A stretch of 64,000 nt of DNA from DATBGO01 sp036558005 (GTDB lineage: Bacteria; Actinomycetota; Actinomycetes; Streptosporangiales; Streptosporangiaceae), in contig DATBGO010000216.1 in NCBI GenBank assembly GCA_036558005.1, positions 47,375 to 111,374 of the forward strand, given 5' to 3'. The notes beneath the pieces were generated by a model, which saw nothing but the letters and a program-made list of their open reading frames with translations, had not been told where the DNA came from and searched no databases. Shown piece after piece: positions 27,746 through 36,092 of this stretch. Position 1 is the stretch's first letter. Each line of letters opens with the position of its first letter. Both the position numbers and the translations under genes were made by a program.

Positions 27746-28335
27746 GTCAGGCCGGGCGGGGCCGCCTGCAGCCGGATCCGGTCCAGGTCGGCGGCGGTGT
27801 CCACGTCATCGGGGCAGCCGGTGTCCCCGCACTCCACCGCGGTGACCAGGCCGGGATGCGCCCGCAGGAACGGCCTGGCGCCGACGTCGCCGACGGCCAG
27901 CGCGAGCACGGCCGGCCAGTGCTCGCGGGCGATCAGCACCGGGTTGCGGGCCTGGCCCTGGTAGGCGGCCACCGCGACGCTCGCGCCGCCGTGGTAGGCG
28001 GCGATCAGCCGCCGGACCGCCTCCGGTCCGACCAGCGGCTGGTCCACCAGCGCGATGACGGCCGCGCCGCAGGCGTCCGGAACGGTCGCCAGGCCGGCCG
28101 CGAGCGAGGACCCCATCCCGGTGGCCCAGTCCGGGTTGTGCACCGCCAGCACGCCCGGCAGGTCCACCGCGACCGCCCCGGTGACCACCACGACCGGGGC
28201 GGCGCCGCCGTCGCGGAGCATCGCCGCGCCGCGCCGGGCCAGCGGCTCACCGCCGAACTCGACCAGCGCCTTGGGCTGCCCGAGCCTGCTGCCCGAGCCC
28301 GCCGCGAGCAGCACCCCCGCCACGTCTGGCTGCAT
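27742..28335 (-). CDS. MocA-like NTP transferase (molybdenum cofactor cytidylyl/guanylyltransferase family)
   Basis: MobA-like nucleotidyltransferase, 197 residues: GVLLAAGSGSRLGQPKALV (nucleotide loop), VVVVTGAVA, NPDWATGMGSSLAAGL, ALVDQPLVGPEAV (metal-binding Asp) and PDDVDTAADLDRI. Members attach CMP or GMP to molybdopterin for Mo-hydroxylases. An xdhC gene occurs 8 kb away, but no Mo-hydroxylase structural genes are in the window, so the partner enzyme lies elsewhere. Substrate nucleotide cannot be decided by eye. Confidence 0.87.
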   Translation of the reverse strand: MQPDVAGVLLAAGSGSRLGQPKALVEFGGEPLARRGAAMLRDGGAAPVVVVTGAVAVDLPGVLAVHNPDWATGMGSSLAAGLATVPDACGAAVIALVDQPLVGPEAVRRLIAAYHGGASVAVAAYQGQARNPVLIAREHWPAVLALAVGDVGARPFLRAHPGLVTAVECGDTGCPDDVDTAADLDRIRLQAAPPGLT

Positions 28336-28450
28336 CCCGTTAGCCTACGGCCGCCCGGCGCGGCCAGCGCGGCCCAGCGGCCACGAAGATGCCCGGCGGG
28401 CCAGCGGCCGCGGGATACCGGACCTCGCCAGGTATATCGGGACTCGGCAC

Positions 28451-28456
28451 TATCGT
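28451..28456 (+). promoter_or_regulatory. -10 element of a probable leaderless kinase transcript
   Basis: TATCGT ends six bases before the ATG at 28463, so transcription would start on the start codon. No ribosome-binding site is present upstream of that ATG. Confidence 0.45.
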
Positions 28457-28462
28457 GGGGCT

Positions 28463-29650
28463 ATGCGCACGGCCGGGGCCTCAACGGAGGATCCTGGCGG
28501 TCGTATCGGCCAGTCCCCCGCGGGGCTGCAGGCACTGTTGTGGCGCGCGATCGCGGCGTTCCGGTTCGCGTCGCTCGGGTACGCCGCCATTCTGCTGGTG
28601 GTGAATCACGGCAATTACCGGCACCTGCTCTGGGCCTGGGGGGCGGTGGCCGGCATGACCGCCTGGACCGTGTACACCACCCATGCCTACGGCGAGCCGG
28701 CGACTCGCACCCGGATCCTGCTGACCGCCGACGTCGTGGTAACCGCGGCCGCGCTGCTGTCGACGAGCGTTCTCCAGAACAACGCGAGAACGCCAGGCGC
28801 TGTCATGCCGGTGACCGCGACCTGGCTCGCTGGCCCGGTGCTGGCGTGGGCGGTGGCCGCGGGACGCCGGGCGGGGATGGTGGTGGCCGTGGTGGTCGGC
28901 ATCTGTGACATCGCCCGGCATCGCCCGGTCTCGGGTGCCTACAACGCGTCGGCGCTCAACGGGCCGATTCTCCTGCTGCTCGCCGGCCTGGTGGTGGGGT
29001 ACGTCTCACGGCTCGCCGTCCAGGCCGAGAAGGCGCTGCAGCACGCCGCCGAGGTCGCGGCCGGCAGCAGGGAGCGGGAGCGGATCGCCCGCGACATCCA
29101 CGACTCCGTGCTCCAGGTGCTCGCGCTCGTGCGGCGCCGGGGCAGTGAGGCAGGCGGCGAAGCGGCGGAGATCGGGCGCCTCGCGGGAGAGCAGGAGCGC
29201 GCGCTGCGGAACCTGATCGCTTCGGGAGGCGGGGACGCCCTGCCCGCCGGTGAGCTGGACCTCAGGACGCTGCTCACCCCGCAGATCTCGGCTTCCGTTT
29301 CGGTGGTGACTCCCGCCGAGCCCGTCCGGCTGGCTGCGGAGGCGGCGACGGAAACCGCGTCCGCGGTGCGGGCGGCGCTCGACAACGTGCGACAGCACTG
29401 CGCTGAAGGCACGAAGGCCTGGGTGCTTGTCGACGACGAGGGGAGCCTGGTCACCGTCACCATCAGGGACGATGGTCCCGGGATACCGCCGGGCAGGCTG
29501 GCCGAGGCGGCAACGGACGGGCGGCTGGGCATCAGCCACGCGATCCGCGGCCGGATACGCGACCTCGGCGGCTCGGTGTCCATCACGACCGCGCCAGGTG
29601 AAGGAACCGAACTGACGCTGCGCGTTCCGCGAGCAGGCCAGGCGGCCTAG
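28463..29650 (+). CDS. MacS-like sensor histidine kinase (DUF5931)
   Basis: Membrane histidine kinase of the NarL-coupled class, 395 residues. The N-terminal membrane domain (~25-190, several helices) matches the DUF5931 domain of actinobacterial MacS. The H-box is ERERIARDIHDSVLQVLALV, the N-box is in ALDNVRQH and the G box is TIRDDGPGIPPGRL, then GISHAIRGRI. ATG at 28463 fits the family; the frame is open further upstream but overlaps the divergent gene. It is followed after one base by its response regulator. MacRS systems regulate membrane/lipoprotein genes in Streptomyces, so the role here is by analogy. Confidence 0.88.
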   Translation: MRTAGASTEDPGGRIGQSPAGLQALLWRAIAAFRFASLGYAAILLVVNHGNYRHLLWAWGAVAGMTAWTVYTTHAYGEPATRTRILLTADVVVTAAALLSTSVLQNNARTPGAVMPVTATWLAGPVLAWAVAAGRRAGMVVAVVVGICDIARHRPVSGAYNASALNGPILLLLAGLVVGYVSRLAVQAEKALQHAAEVAAGSRERERIARDIHDSVLQVLALVRRRGSEAGGEAAEIGRLAGEQERALRNLIASGGGDALPAGELDLRTLLTPQISASVSVVTPAEPVRLAAEAATETASAVRAALDNVRQHCAEGTKAWVLVDDEGSLVTVTIRDDGPGIPPGRLAEAATDGRLGISHAIRGRIRDLGGSVSITTAPGEGTELTLRVPRAGQAA

Positions 29651-29651
29651 A

Positions 29652-30383
29652 GTGCGGGGTGTGCGGACGGGAAGGCAGGACGGAGTGAGCCAGCCCGGGG
29701 ATGGCGCCGACCCGGCTGAGGCGCCCGTGCGAGTCATGATCGTGGACGACCATCCGGTGTGGCGGGACGCGGTGGCCCGCGACCTTGCCGAAGCGGGCTT
29801 CGATGTGGCCGCGACCGCCAGCGACGGGGCGCAGGCGATGCGGATCGCCAGGGCGGTCCGGCCTGACGTGGTGGTGCTCGACCTGCGGCTGCCCGATGTC
29901 ACCGGCGTTGAGGTGACCCGCGGCGTGCTGGCCGTGTGCTCGTCGGCCCGGGTGCTCATCCTCTCGGCCAGCGGCGAGCAGCAGGATGTGCTCGACGCGG
30001 TCAGCGCGGGCGCGGCCGGGTACATCGTCAAGTCGGCGAGCCGGGCCGAGCTTCTGGACGCCGTGCGCCGGACCGCGGCTGGTGACGCGGTCTTCACGCC
30101 CGGTCTTGCGGGGCTCGTGCTCGGTGAGTTCCGCCGTCTGGCCTCCGGCCAGGCTGCCGCCGGGACGAGCGCGCCCCGGCTGACCGAGCGTGAGACTGAG
30201 ATCTTGCGCATGGTCGCGACGGGGCTCTCTTACAAACAGATCGCCCAGCGGCTGGTGCTGTCCCACCGGACCGTCCAGAACCATGTCCAGAACACGCTGC
30301 ACAAGCTCCACCTGCATAACCGGGTCGAACTGGTCAGGTACGCGTTGGCGCACGGCCTCTGCCCGACCCCGCCGGGAGATTGA
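29652..30383 (+). CDS. MacR-like LuxR/NarL response regulator
   Basis: Receiver domain VRVMIVDDHPVWRDAV with phosphoacceptor Asp in VVVLDLRLPDVTG, Thr/Ser and Lys in ILSASG and YIVKSASRAELL; C-terminal LuxR HTH: LTERETEILRMVATGLSYKQ and RLVLSHRTVQNHVQN. 243 residues from GTG 29652; internal GTG codons at 29661 and near 29685 are alternatives because no start has a clear ribosome-binding site. Cognate partner of the kinase just upstream. Its last 50 bp overlap the convergent nitroreductase gene. Confidence 0.9.
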   Translation: MRGVRTGRQDGVSQPGDGADPAEAPVRVMIVDDHPVWRDAVARDLAEAGFDVAATASDGAQAMRIARAVRPDVVVLDLRLPDVTGVEVTRGVLAVCSSARVLILSASGEQQDVLDAVSAGAAGYIVKSASRAELLDAVRRTAAGDAVFTPGLAGLVLGEFRRLASGQAAAGTSAPRLTERETEILRMVATGLSYKQIAQRLVLSHRTVQNHVQNTLHKLHLHNRVELVRYALAHGLCPTPPGD

Positions 30384-31323
30384 CGATCACGTCCGCGAGG
30401 TCACGCCGGTTGGACCGGGGCGCCTGCCTGCGCGCGTGACCGATGCGGAACACCGCCACCGGGACGGGCACGCCAGCCGCCGCGGCGACGGCCGGCGCCG
30501 TCTCGGGCCGGTCCACGGCGACCGAGATCGGATGATAAGCGAAGCCCGCCGCGTTGATAGTCACCCAGCAGCGCAGCAGCCGCCGGCCGGCATCGACCAG
30601 CGTCGCGGCTGACATGTCGGCGGCGCCGAGCACCGCCACCGCCTGGGCCCGGGCAAGAAGCCGGATGTCGCGGCCGGAATAGGCGAGGGCGAGCGGCGCC
30701 GGGAGCCGTCCCGCCCGCAGCGCCACCCGTAGCGCGGCCCATTCAAACCGGGTGAGCGGCAGCCCCGCGGGGGTCATGCCCGCCGGGGCGGCAGGATCAG
30801 CGCTGATCCAGCGGTCCAGGTCGCTGACGAAGCGCCGGTCATTCCACGACAGCCTGCTTGCCCTGGCGACCAGCCTGGACATGCTCCGGGGCGGGACGAG
30901 GACGCAGCCGAGGTCCTGCAGTGCGTGGCGCAACCCGGCCGGCAACGGTGTCCCGTCGTAGGAGTGCCTGTTGGTCCGGCGATCCGCGGCGGGACCAGCC
31001 AGCGGGTCGGCTGGCTCGCCGCCAGACGCGGTCCGGAGCCGCATCAGGCCGACGAGCAGGTCGCTCCCCCGGCGCTGGAACCGGGGGGTGAACGATGCGC
31101 GCAGGCCATGCCGCTGGGCCGCGAGGTCGAAAGTCTCAAGGAACGCGCCGACCGCCAGGTAGGCGTCCCTGTCGTCGGGATCGTATGGCAGGTAATCCAG
31201 GTGGTTGTAGTGCAGTTCGTAGGTTCCGCCGGGGAGGACCGCGATCCGCCACGGCTGCGCGTTGTGCGCCGACGGGGCTCGCAACGCCTCGGTCAGCACT
31301 TGCCAATGGCCATCGGAAATCAT
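30334..31323 (-). CDS. Acg-family nitroreductase-like flavoprotein
   Basis: 329 residues, the length of the Acg family of nitroreductase-like proteins (two-fold internal FMN-type domains, often lacking measurable nitroreductase activity). Seen: HWQVLTEALRAPSAHNAQPW, DPDDRDAYLAVGAFLETFDL, DRRTNRHSYDGTPLP, and a C-terminal segment WVTINAAGFAYHPISV. Start ATG 31323 overlaps the stop of the adenylating enzyme gene (ATGA) and has AGAAGAGG upstream. Coupling to an ANL-type ligase suggests that it acts on the activated product or is a flavin-storing partner; that is inference. Confidence 0.82.
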   Translation of the reverse strand: MISDGHWQVLTEALRAPSAHNAQPWRIAVLPGGTYELHYNHLDYLPYDPDDRDAYLAVGAFLETFDLAAQRHGLRASFTPRFQRRGSDLLVGLMRLRTASGGEPADPLAGPAADRRTNRHSYDGTPLPAGLRHALQDLGCVLVPPRSMSRLVARASRLSWNDRRFVSDLDRWISADPAAPAGMTPAGLPLTRFEWAALRVALRAGRLPAPLALAYSGRDIRLLARAQAVAVLGAADMSAATLVDAGRRLLRCWVTINAAGFAYHPISVAVDRPETAPAVAAAAGVPVPVAVFRIGHARRQAPRSNRRDLADVIVNLPAGSGRGRAPTRT

Positions 31324-32807
31324 CGGATGTACCTCTTCTTGATCTGCCTGGCGTCGACGGCGAAGGGCCCGGTGCCCGCGGCGTGCAGCAGCACCCGGAT
31401 ATCGCCGGAATGAGAGTCTTCGGCGACGGCGGCCCGGAAGTCCGCGCTGTTGGTAAGCAGCCGGGCGCGGACGGACGCGGCCAGCCGCGCGGCCAGCCCG
31501 GCGTCGCAGGCCGCGGGATCGCGCCAGGTCTCGACGTGGACCTGCGGGCGCACCACTCCGGCGCCGTCTTCGGCCAGGTCCATCGTGAACCCGGCGATCA
31601 CGTCGGCGTCGGGCGATTCGGACAGGCCCCATTCGACGTCCTCGGGATAGATGTTCGCCCCGTGGACCGAGAGCGTGGAGTCGCTGCGCCCGTGGACGTA
31701 GAGCATGGGCATCCGCAGGACGGGGGCCGCCGAACGGGAGCGGGCCTGCGAGAGGGGGTCGAGCCCGAAGTCGTGACAGACCTTGAGCATCCGGTCGAAG
31801 GACAGCACGCCGCCGGCGTCGTGCACGTTGTACCGGATCCGCGGCGACACGGTAGCCGGCCGGGACACCGTGACCACAAGCTCGCCCCCGACGCTCTCGA
31901 TGTAGTAGTCCGTCGGGTCGTACTGGAAGATCATCGGCAGCCGGCCCCGGTCGCCGAACAGGGCCTCGGCGAGTGCCGGGCAGGCTGCCGCGGCCTGACG
32001 CAACCACACTGTCAGCGGGAACTCCGCGGCGATGCCGATGTCCAGGTCGCTGGCACCATAGGCAGAGAAGACGGCCCGGAAGGTGCGCTCTAGCCTGGCC
32101 CGCAGGCTCTCGCTCATGCCCTCGCCGCCCACGAAGCCGTAGATCCGGTACCGCGACAGGTCGCCGGCCCGTTCCAGCAGTGTCCGCAGGAACGGCGGGT
32201 AGCCGGTGATGATGTAGGTGTAATCCGGGCCCAGCAGGTCGAGGACGGACAGTACCTTGTCAGGCTCGGGGCCGGTCGACTTGATCAGCCCCAGCCGGCC
32301 CAGGGATTGCGAGACGTTGGTGCCAGTGGCCCAGGCCCCCATCGAGAATCCGTTGATGGTGACGATCGGCCCGCTGGCGCCGGGGTCGCCGTCGAGGACA
32401 TGGCGCACCAGCAGGGCCAGCCTCCTGCGCACCTGCTCCAGCTCGGCCTTGCTGCGGACCCAGGTGTAGGGCCGGCCTGAGCTCCCGGACGACTCATCCA
32501 GCTCGGCGCCGGCCACCGGGAGCACGCCGTGGCGGCAGCGGGCCGCCAGCGGGTAGGCGTCGATGTAGGACTTCTTGTCGGTGACCGGCAGTGCTGCCAG
32601 CCATTCACGGGCTGGCGCCCTGGCGGGTATCTCGCCGACGAAGTCGGCGTAGGCGGGGACGGTGGCCAGCGCGCGGCGCGCCGCCGTCGCGGCGGCCTCC
32701 GCGGACACCCGGCTGGCCAGCCCGCCGGCTCGTCCCGCCACCCGGAACGCGAGCAGGCTGCGGCTAGCCGCCGAGTTGGCGAGGCGCACGCATGAAAGGT
32801 GATCCAT
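31320..32807 (-). CDS. PaaK-like acyl-adenylating enzyme (ANL superfamily)
   Basis: Phenylacetate-CoA ligase-like protein, 495 residues. ATP loop DESSGSSGRPYTWVRS, core motif VFSAYGASDLDIGIAAEFP, hinge region IRYNVHDAGGVLSFDRM, and GRSDSTLSVHGANIYPEDVEW, followed by the C-terminal domain with lysines in IKKRYIR. Such enzymes activate carboxylic acids as adenylates for CoA or other acceptors. The substrate cannot be read from the sequence. It is followed by the nitroreductase-like gene with 4-bp overlap. The ATG at 32807 lacks an evident ribosome-binding site. Confidence 0.85.
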   Translation of the reverse strand: MDHLSCVRLANSAASRSLLAFRVAGRAGGLASRVSAEAAATAARRALATVPAYADFVGEIPARAPAREWLAALPVTDKKSYIDAYPLAARCRHGVLPVAGAELDESSGSSGRPYTWVRSKAELEQVRRRLALLVRHVLDGDPGASGPIVTINGFSMGAWATGTNVSQSLGRLGLIKSTGPEPDKVLSVLDLLGPDYTYIITGYPPFLRTLLERAGDLSRYRIYGFVGGEGMSESLRARLERTFRAVFSAYGASDLDIGIAAEFPLTVWLRQAAAACPALAEALFGDRGRLPMIFQYDPTDYYIESVGGELVVTVSRPATVSPRIRYNVHDAGGVLSFDRMLKVCHDFGLDPLSQARSRSAAPVLRMPMLYVHGRSDSTLSVHGANIYPEDVEWGLSESPDADVIAGFTMDLAEDGAGVVRPQVHVETWRDPAACDAGLAARLAASVRARLLTNSADFRAAVAEDSHSGDIRVLLHAAGTGPFAVDARQIKKRYIR

Positions 32808-32926
32808 GCGACCATCGTCGGCGCGGCGCTGCCTGTCTCGCCTGAGCCGGGATACTCATCTGCGCGGCGCGCCTACTCAGAACCAGGCCGAGCGCCATTA
32901 CCTAAGTCCCGGCCGGGCCGTCCCGT

Positions 32927-33673
32927 TCAGGAGACAAGGAGGCGAAGGCCAAGCTCTGCCGCTTCGAGGTCGAGGAGGTCGCGGTTGCGTTCGGCCCACC
33001 GCCCGGATGCGAGGTCATCACGGAGGCTGCGCACTGCCCGCTGCTCGGCTTCCGGCCCGACTCTGGCCCACACCGACACTCCGCGGCGCACCTGGTCGTC
33101 CAGGTATGCCTCGGGCCGGCGCCAGTAGGCCTCGAAGAAGCCGTCAGCGCAGTCCCACGGAATGAGCACCGGCTCCGTCCGGGCTCCGATCGCGCGGGCC
33201 AGCTCGGTCACCGGAGGCCGCCCTGCGACGAGGTCAGCGATCTCAGGCAGGTAGTCACGAGTAAGCCAGAACTTGTGACGCCATCCGGTGTCACTGGCGT
33301 CGTGCGTGAACACCACCACGCGTCGAGCCACCCGCCGCATCTCCCGCAGCCCGGCGGCCGGGTCTTTCCAGTGATGAACGGTGGACACAGCCATCGCGGC
33401 GTCGAAGGACTGGTCCTCGAACGGGAGGCTCTCCGCGGCGGCCGCCACGCACGGCGCCGCGCCCGCGGGGCGCTGCGCGCGCATGAGCGCCGACGGTTCC
33501 ACCGCGGTGACGTCACGGCCGGGGGGCTCGTAGGAGCCGGTGCCAGCCCCGACATTCACCACCGTCCGCGCATCGCCGAGCGCAGCCCAGATCCTCGCGG
33601 CGATCCGCGGCTCGGTACGCCGCGTCACGGTGTACGTGGCGCCGATGGTGTCATACAACTGCCCGCCGGACAT
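32927..33673 (-). CDS. SAM-dependent methyltransferase, class I (type 11)
   Basis: 248 residues. Motif I TVVNVGAGTGSYEP, acidic strand TAVEPSALMRAQ, LPFEDQSFDAAMAVSTVHHW and the post-motif region LREMRRVARRVVV. No specific substrate signature. ATG 33673 has GGGAGG seven bases upstream; a longer frame upstream runs through the operator and is rejected. It lies upstream of the ligase/nitroreductase pair on the same strand with a 119-bp gap, so a three-gene pathway is possible. A strong palindromic operator lies directly before it. Confidence 0.87.
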   Translation of the reverse strand: MSGGQLYDTIGATYTVTRRTEPRIAARIWAALGDARTVVNVGAGTGSYEPPGRDVTAVEPSALMRAQRPAGAAPCVAAAAESLPFEDQSFDAAMAVSTVHHWKDPAAGLREMRRVARRVVVFTHDASDTGWRHKFWLTRDYLPEIADLVAGRPPVTELARAIGARTEPVLIPWDCADGFFEAYWRRPEAYLDDQVRRGVSVWARVGPEAEQRAVRSLRDDLASGRWAERNRDLLDLEAAELGLRLLVS

Positions 33674-33718
33674 GTCACTGCCTCCCGAGCTGCCGCCATC
33701 CCCCGACGCGCACGAGCC

Positions 33719-33752
33719 TATGTATCGAGCCGATACATCGACACGATACATA
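33719..33752 (-). promoter_or_regulatory. Palindromic operator with three half-sites before the methyltransferase gene
   Basis: ATGTATCG-AGC-CGATACAT (33720-33738) is a perfect 8-bp inverted repeat with 3-bp spacer; a third half-site CGATACATA lies at 33744-33752, itself the reverse complement of TATGTATCG at 33719-33727. On the minus strand the sites overlap a possible promoter (TTGCGG, 18-nt spacer, TATCGT). This form is typical of TetR-family operators. No TetR gene is adjacent. Confidence 0.75.
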
Positions 33753-33849
33753 GTGGTCACGTAATGCCGCAAGCCGGGCATCGTTGCTCCCGCCGCCAGC
33801 GGCCCAGCCGGGCCTTGTCGGCCGACCTGGCCAAGGCCGTCAATCTCCC

Positions 33850-34362
33850 TCAGCCCAGGTACCGGGCGCAGGGAATGGCCCTGTCCCACACGCGGTCGCG
33901 GACAAAGACGCACTGGCGCAGCAGTCCGGGGTCGTTCTCGCGGGCGAAGCCGCCCGTGCGGCCATCCTCGGAGAAGATGCTCAGCACCAGCTTGTCATCG
34001 TCCATCAGCCAGTAATCCTCGGGCGGGCAGTCAATGTCCCTGGCCTGGCTGCGGGGCAGGTAGCGGATGTCTTCCCCCGCCTCGGCGTTAAGGCGTGACA
34101 TGGCCAGACCCCAGCGGGTGTAGTCGGTGTGCGGGATGCTCACCAGCCTGGCCCGCTGGACCTGGACGCCCGTCGCCGTAGCCTCGCGGACGAAGCTCAG
34201 CCAGTCCTGATGCCAGGCGTAGTCATCGGCTTCGCCACGCAGCCATCTGCCGAACGGCTCGTCCTCGGCCCCGACGCTATAGGTGTCCCGCTGCTCCAGA
34301 TGGAACGCGCGCCGACTGTTGCGGGTGACGGCCTTGAAGTCCTGATAGGTCAGCGGCTCCAT
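33850..34362 (-). CDS. DUF6879 family protein
   Basis: Actinobacterial DUF6879 protein, function unknown. Pattern seen: AFHLEQRDTYSVGAEDEPF, WHQDWLSFVREATATGVQVQ, HTDYTRWGLAMSRLNAEAGE, DIRYLPRSQA and EDYWLMDD. ATG 34362 (170 residues) is preceded by GAGGAGG. Members usually sit beside an XRE/DUF5753 helix-turn-helix gene and DUF397 genes; none of those is present here, so this copy is solitary. Divergent codon use is not evident. Confidence 0.85.
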   Translation of the reverse strand: MEPLTYQDFKAVTRNSRRAFHLEQRDTYSVGAEDEPFGRWLRGEADDYAWHQDWLSFVREATATGVQVQRARLVSIPHTDYTRWGLAMSRLNAEAGEDIRYLPRSQARDIDCPPEDYWLMDDDKLVLSIFSEDGRTGGFARENDPGLLRQCVFVRDRVWDRAIPCARYLG

Positions 34363-34437
34363 AGCCCTCCTCGCAGGGTGGAACGTGAGCGGCCTGACCG
34401 CTCCCTGCATGTCGAGTGCCGTATAAGGCCTGGCCGG

Positions 34438-34782
34438 TCATCGGGGCGTGGCGAGTATCGCCGCGAGCGCGTCGAGCGCTGAGGGGATCAGGGCGTAGTA
34501 GGCCCAGACGCCGCGCTTGTCGCGGGTGAGGATGCCGGCGTCGACCAGGATCTTCAGGTGGTGGGAGATGGTCGGCTGGGTGAGGCCGAGGGGTCCGGTC
34601 AGGTCACAGACGCAGGCTTCCCCGCCATCGTGGGCCGCGACCATCGATACCAGCCGCAGCCGGGTCGGGTCGGCCAGTGCTTTCAGCAGCCGGGCCAGGC
34701 CGGCGGCCTGGACCGCGCTGAGGGGCTCACGCAGCAGCGGCGTGCAGCACGCCGCCGCCGCGGGCACGAGTACCGGGCTCAC
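34438..34782 (-). CDS. arsR: ArsR/SmtB-family metalloregulator
   Basis: Winged-helix repressor released by As(III)/Sb(III) or another thiophilic metal. 114 residues: LARLLKALADPTRLRLVSMV, metal-binding ACVCDLTGPLG on the recognition helix region, LTQPTISHHLKILVDAGIL and DKRGVWAYYAL. An additional Cys pair (AACCTPLL) near the N-terminus could complete a thiolate site. GTG start at 34782; a CATACT -10 element ends six bases upstream, so the mRNA is probably leaderless. Divergent from the aquaporin-arsC genes. Confidence 0.92.
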   Translation of the reverse strand: MSPVLVPAAAACCTPLLREPLSAVQAAGLARLLKALADPTRLRLVSMVAAHDGGEACVCDLTGPLGLTQPTISHHLKILVDAGILTRDKRGVWAYYALIPSALDALAAILATPR

Positions 34783-34788
34783 CTGCTC

Positions 34789-34853
34789 AGTATGGTTGGC
34801 TCATTGACAGCTGTCTATCTCTCAGGACACCCTAGGCATCGACAGTCGTCTAT
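34789..34853. promoter_or_regulatory. arsR promoter and paired ArsR operators
   Basis: Two 16-bp sites with the same pattern: ATTGACAGCTGTCTAT (34803-34818, containing the perfect palindrome GACAGCTGTC) and ATCGACAGTCGTCTAT (34838-34853), start-to-start 35 bp. On the minus strand -35 TAGACA (34817-34812) lies inside the first site, followed by a 17-nt spacer and -10 CATACT (34794-34789). The second site lies closest to the plus-strand ars genes. Confidence 0.75.
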
Positions 34854-34866
34854 GTGAGGGGTAGTC

Positions 34867-34911
34867 ATGGCCAGGGATGAAACGGCCGCCGAACTGACCG
34901 CGCGCGACTAG
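34867..34911 (+). CDS. 14-residue leader ORF coupled to the aquaporin gene
   Basis: ATG at 34867 with GAGGGG upstream encodes MARDETAAELTARD and stops at TAG 34909-34911, whose G is the first base of the aquaporin GTG start (TAGTG). The aquaporin start has no ribosome-binding site of its own, so translation probably depends on termination of this leader. It is in a different frame from the aquaporin. Real translation is an inference. Confidence 0.5.
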   Translation: MARDETAAELTARD

Positions 34912-35633
34912 TGACTGCCGCGGACGGCCGGCGGGCCGTAGCCGAGTTCACCGGCACCGGGCTGCTGGTTGCCGTCGTGGTCGGATCGGGGATCTCCGCC
35001 ACCCGGCTGACCGACGACGCGGCGGTCCGGCTGCTGGTCAACTCGCTGGTGACCGCGATGGGCCTGGCCGTGCTGATCCTGATCTTCAGCCCATCAGGCG
35101 GCGCTCAGTTCAACCCGGTGGTGACCGCGGCCGACTGGCTGCTGAGCCGCCGGACCGGGCACCGCTACGGCGCGGGCCTGGCCGCCATGGTCATGGCCAG
35201 CCAGGTCACAGGGGCTATCGGCGGGGCGGCCCTGGCTGATGCGATGTTCGCCGAGCCGGCGCTGAGCGTGTCTGGTCATCATCGCGGCGGCGGGCCCGTG
35301 CTGCTGTCGGAGGTCGTCGCGACGGCCGGGCTGCTCCTGCTCATCGTGACCCTGGCGCGCACCGGCCGGACTCAGCACGCCCCCTGGTCGGTCGGCGCGT
35401 GGATCGGCGCGGCCTACTGGTTCACCGCGTCTACCTCGTTCGCGAACCCGGCCGTCACCATCGGCCGGATGCTGACCAGCACCTACGCCGGGATCGCCCC
35501 GGCCTCGGTCCCGGCGTTCATCGCCATGCAACTGCTCGGCGCGGCGGCCGGTACCTGCCTGGCCATCGCGACCACCCCGGCCAGAGCCGCCGCGGCCGGC
35601 CGGGCACCCGAACCGGCGCACCTCGCTGGCTGA
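34911..35633 (+). CDS. MIP-family aquaglyceroporin, probable arsenite channel
   Basis: Six-helix membrane channel of the aquaporin family, 240 residues. The two half-helix motifs are modified NPV (GGAQFNPVVTAADW) and NPA (TSFANPAVTIGRML). In ars operons such AqpS-type channels let arsenite leave the cell after arsenate reduction. Context arsR / this gene / arsC supports that role. GTG start at 34911 overlaps the leader stop. No arsB or acr3 gene is present, so this is the export route. Confidence 0.88.
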   Translation: MTAADGRRAVAEFTGTGLLVAVVVGSGISATRLTDDAAVRLLVNSLVTAMGLAVLILIFSPSGGAQFNPVVTAADWLLSRRTGHRYGAGLAAMVMASQVTGAIGGAALADAMFAEPALSVSGHHRGGGPVLLSEVVATAGLLLLIVTLARTGRTQHAPWSVGAWIGAAYWFTASTSFANPAVTIGRMLTSTYAGIAPASVPAFIAMQLLGAAAGTCLAIATTPARAAAAGRAPEPAHLAG

Positions 35634-35652
35634 TCACAGGGAGGCACCAGGC

Positions 35653-36087
35653 ATGGCCCTAGCACCCACGGTGCTGTTCGTCTGCACCCACAACGCGGGC
35701 CGCTCGCAGATGGCCGCCGCGCTGCTGGACCACCTCGCCGCCGGGAAGGTCCGCGTCACCTCGGCCGGATCACAGCCCGCCAGCCAGCTCAACCCCGCCG
35801 TGGTCCAGGCCATGGCCGAGATCGGCCTGGACATCTCCCGCGCCTACCCCAAGCCCCTCAGCAGCAACAAGGTCCACGCCGCCGACGTGGTCATCACCAT
35901 GGGCTGCGGGGATGCCTGCCCGGTCTTCCCCGGCAAGCGCTACCTCGACTGGGACCTGCCCGACCCGGCGGGCCTGGACCTGGCCGCCATCCGCCCGATC
36001 CGCGACGACATCCGGCGCCGCGTGGCAGCGCTAGCCACGGAACTGGCCCCGCTCAGCGGCGAGAGCCGGCGGGCGGCCGGGGAATAG
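35653..36087 (+). CDS. arsC: Arsenate reductase, LMW-phosphatase type
   Basis: Reduces As(V) to As(III) using thioredoxin or mycothiol/mycoredoxin. 144 residues. The P-loop VLFVCTHNAGRSQMA has the CX5R catalytic Cys and Arg; the second region contains MGCGDACPVFPGKRYLDWDLPDP, with the Cys pair typical of ArsC and the DP motif. ATG 35653, 19 bp after the channel gene, with GGGAGG upstream. Confidence 0.93.
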   Translation: MALAPTVLFVCTHNAGRSQMAAALLDHLAAGKVRVTSAGSQPASQLNPAVVQAMAEIGLDISRAYPKPLSSNKVHAADVVITMGCGDACPVFPGKRYLDWDLPDPAGLDLAAIRPIRDDIRRRVAALATELAPLSGESRRAAGE

Positions 36088-36092
36088 GTAAA

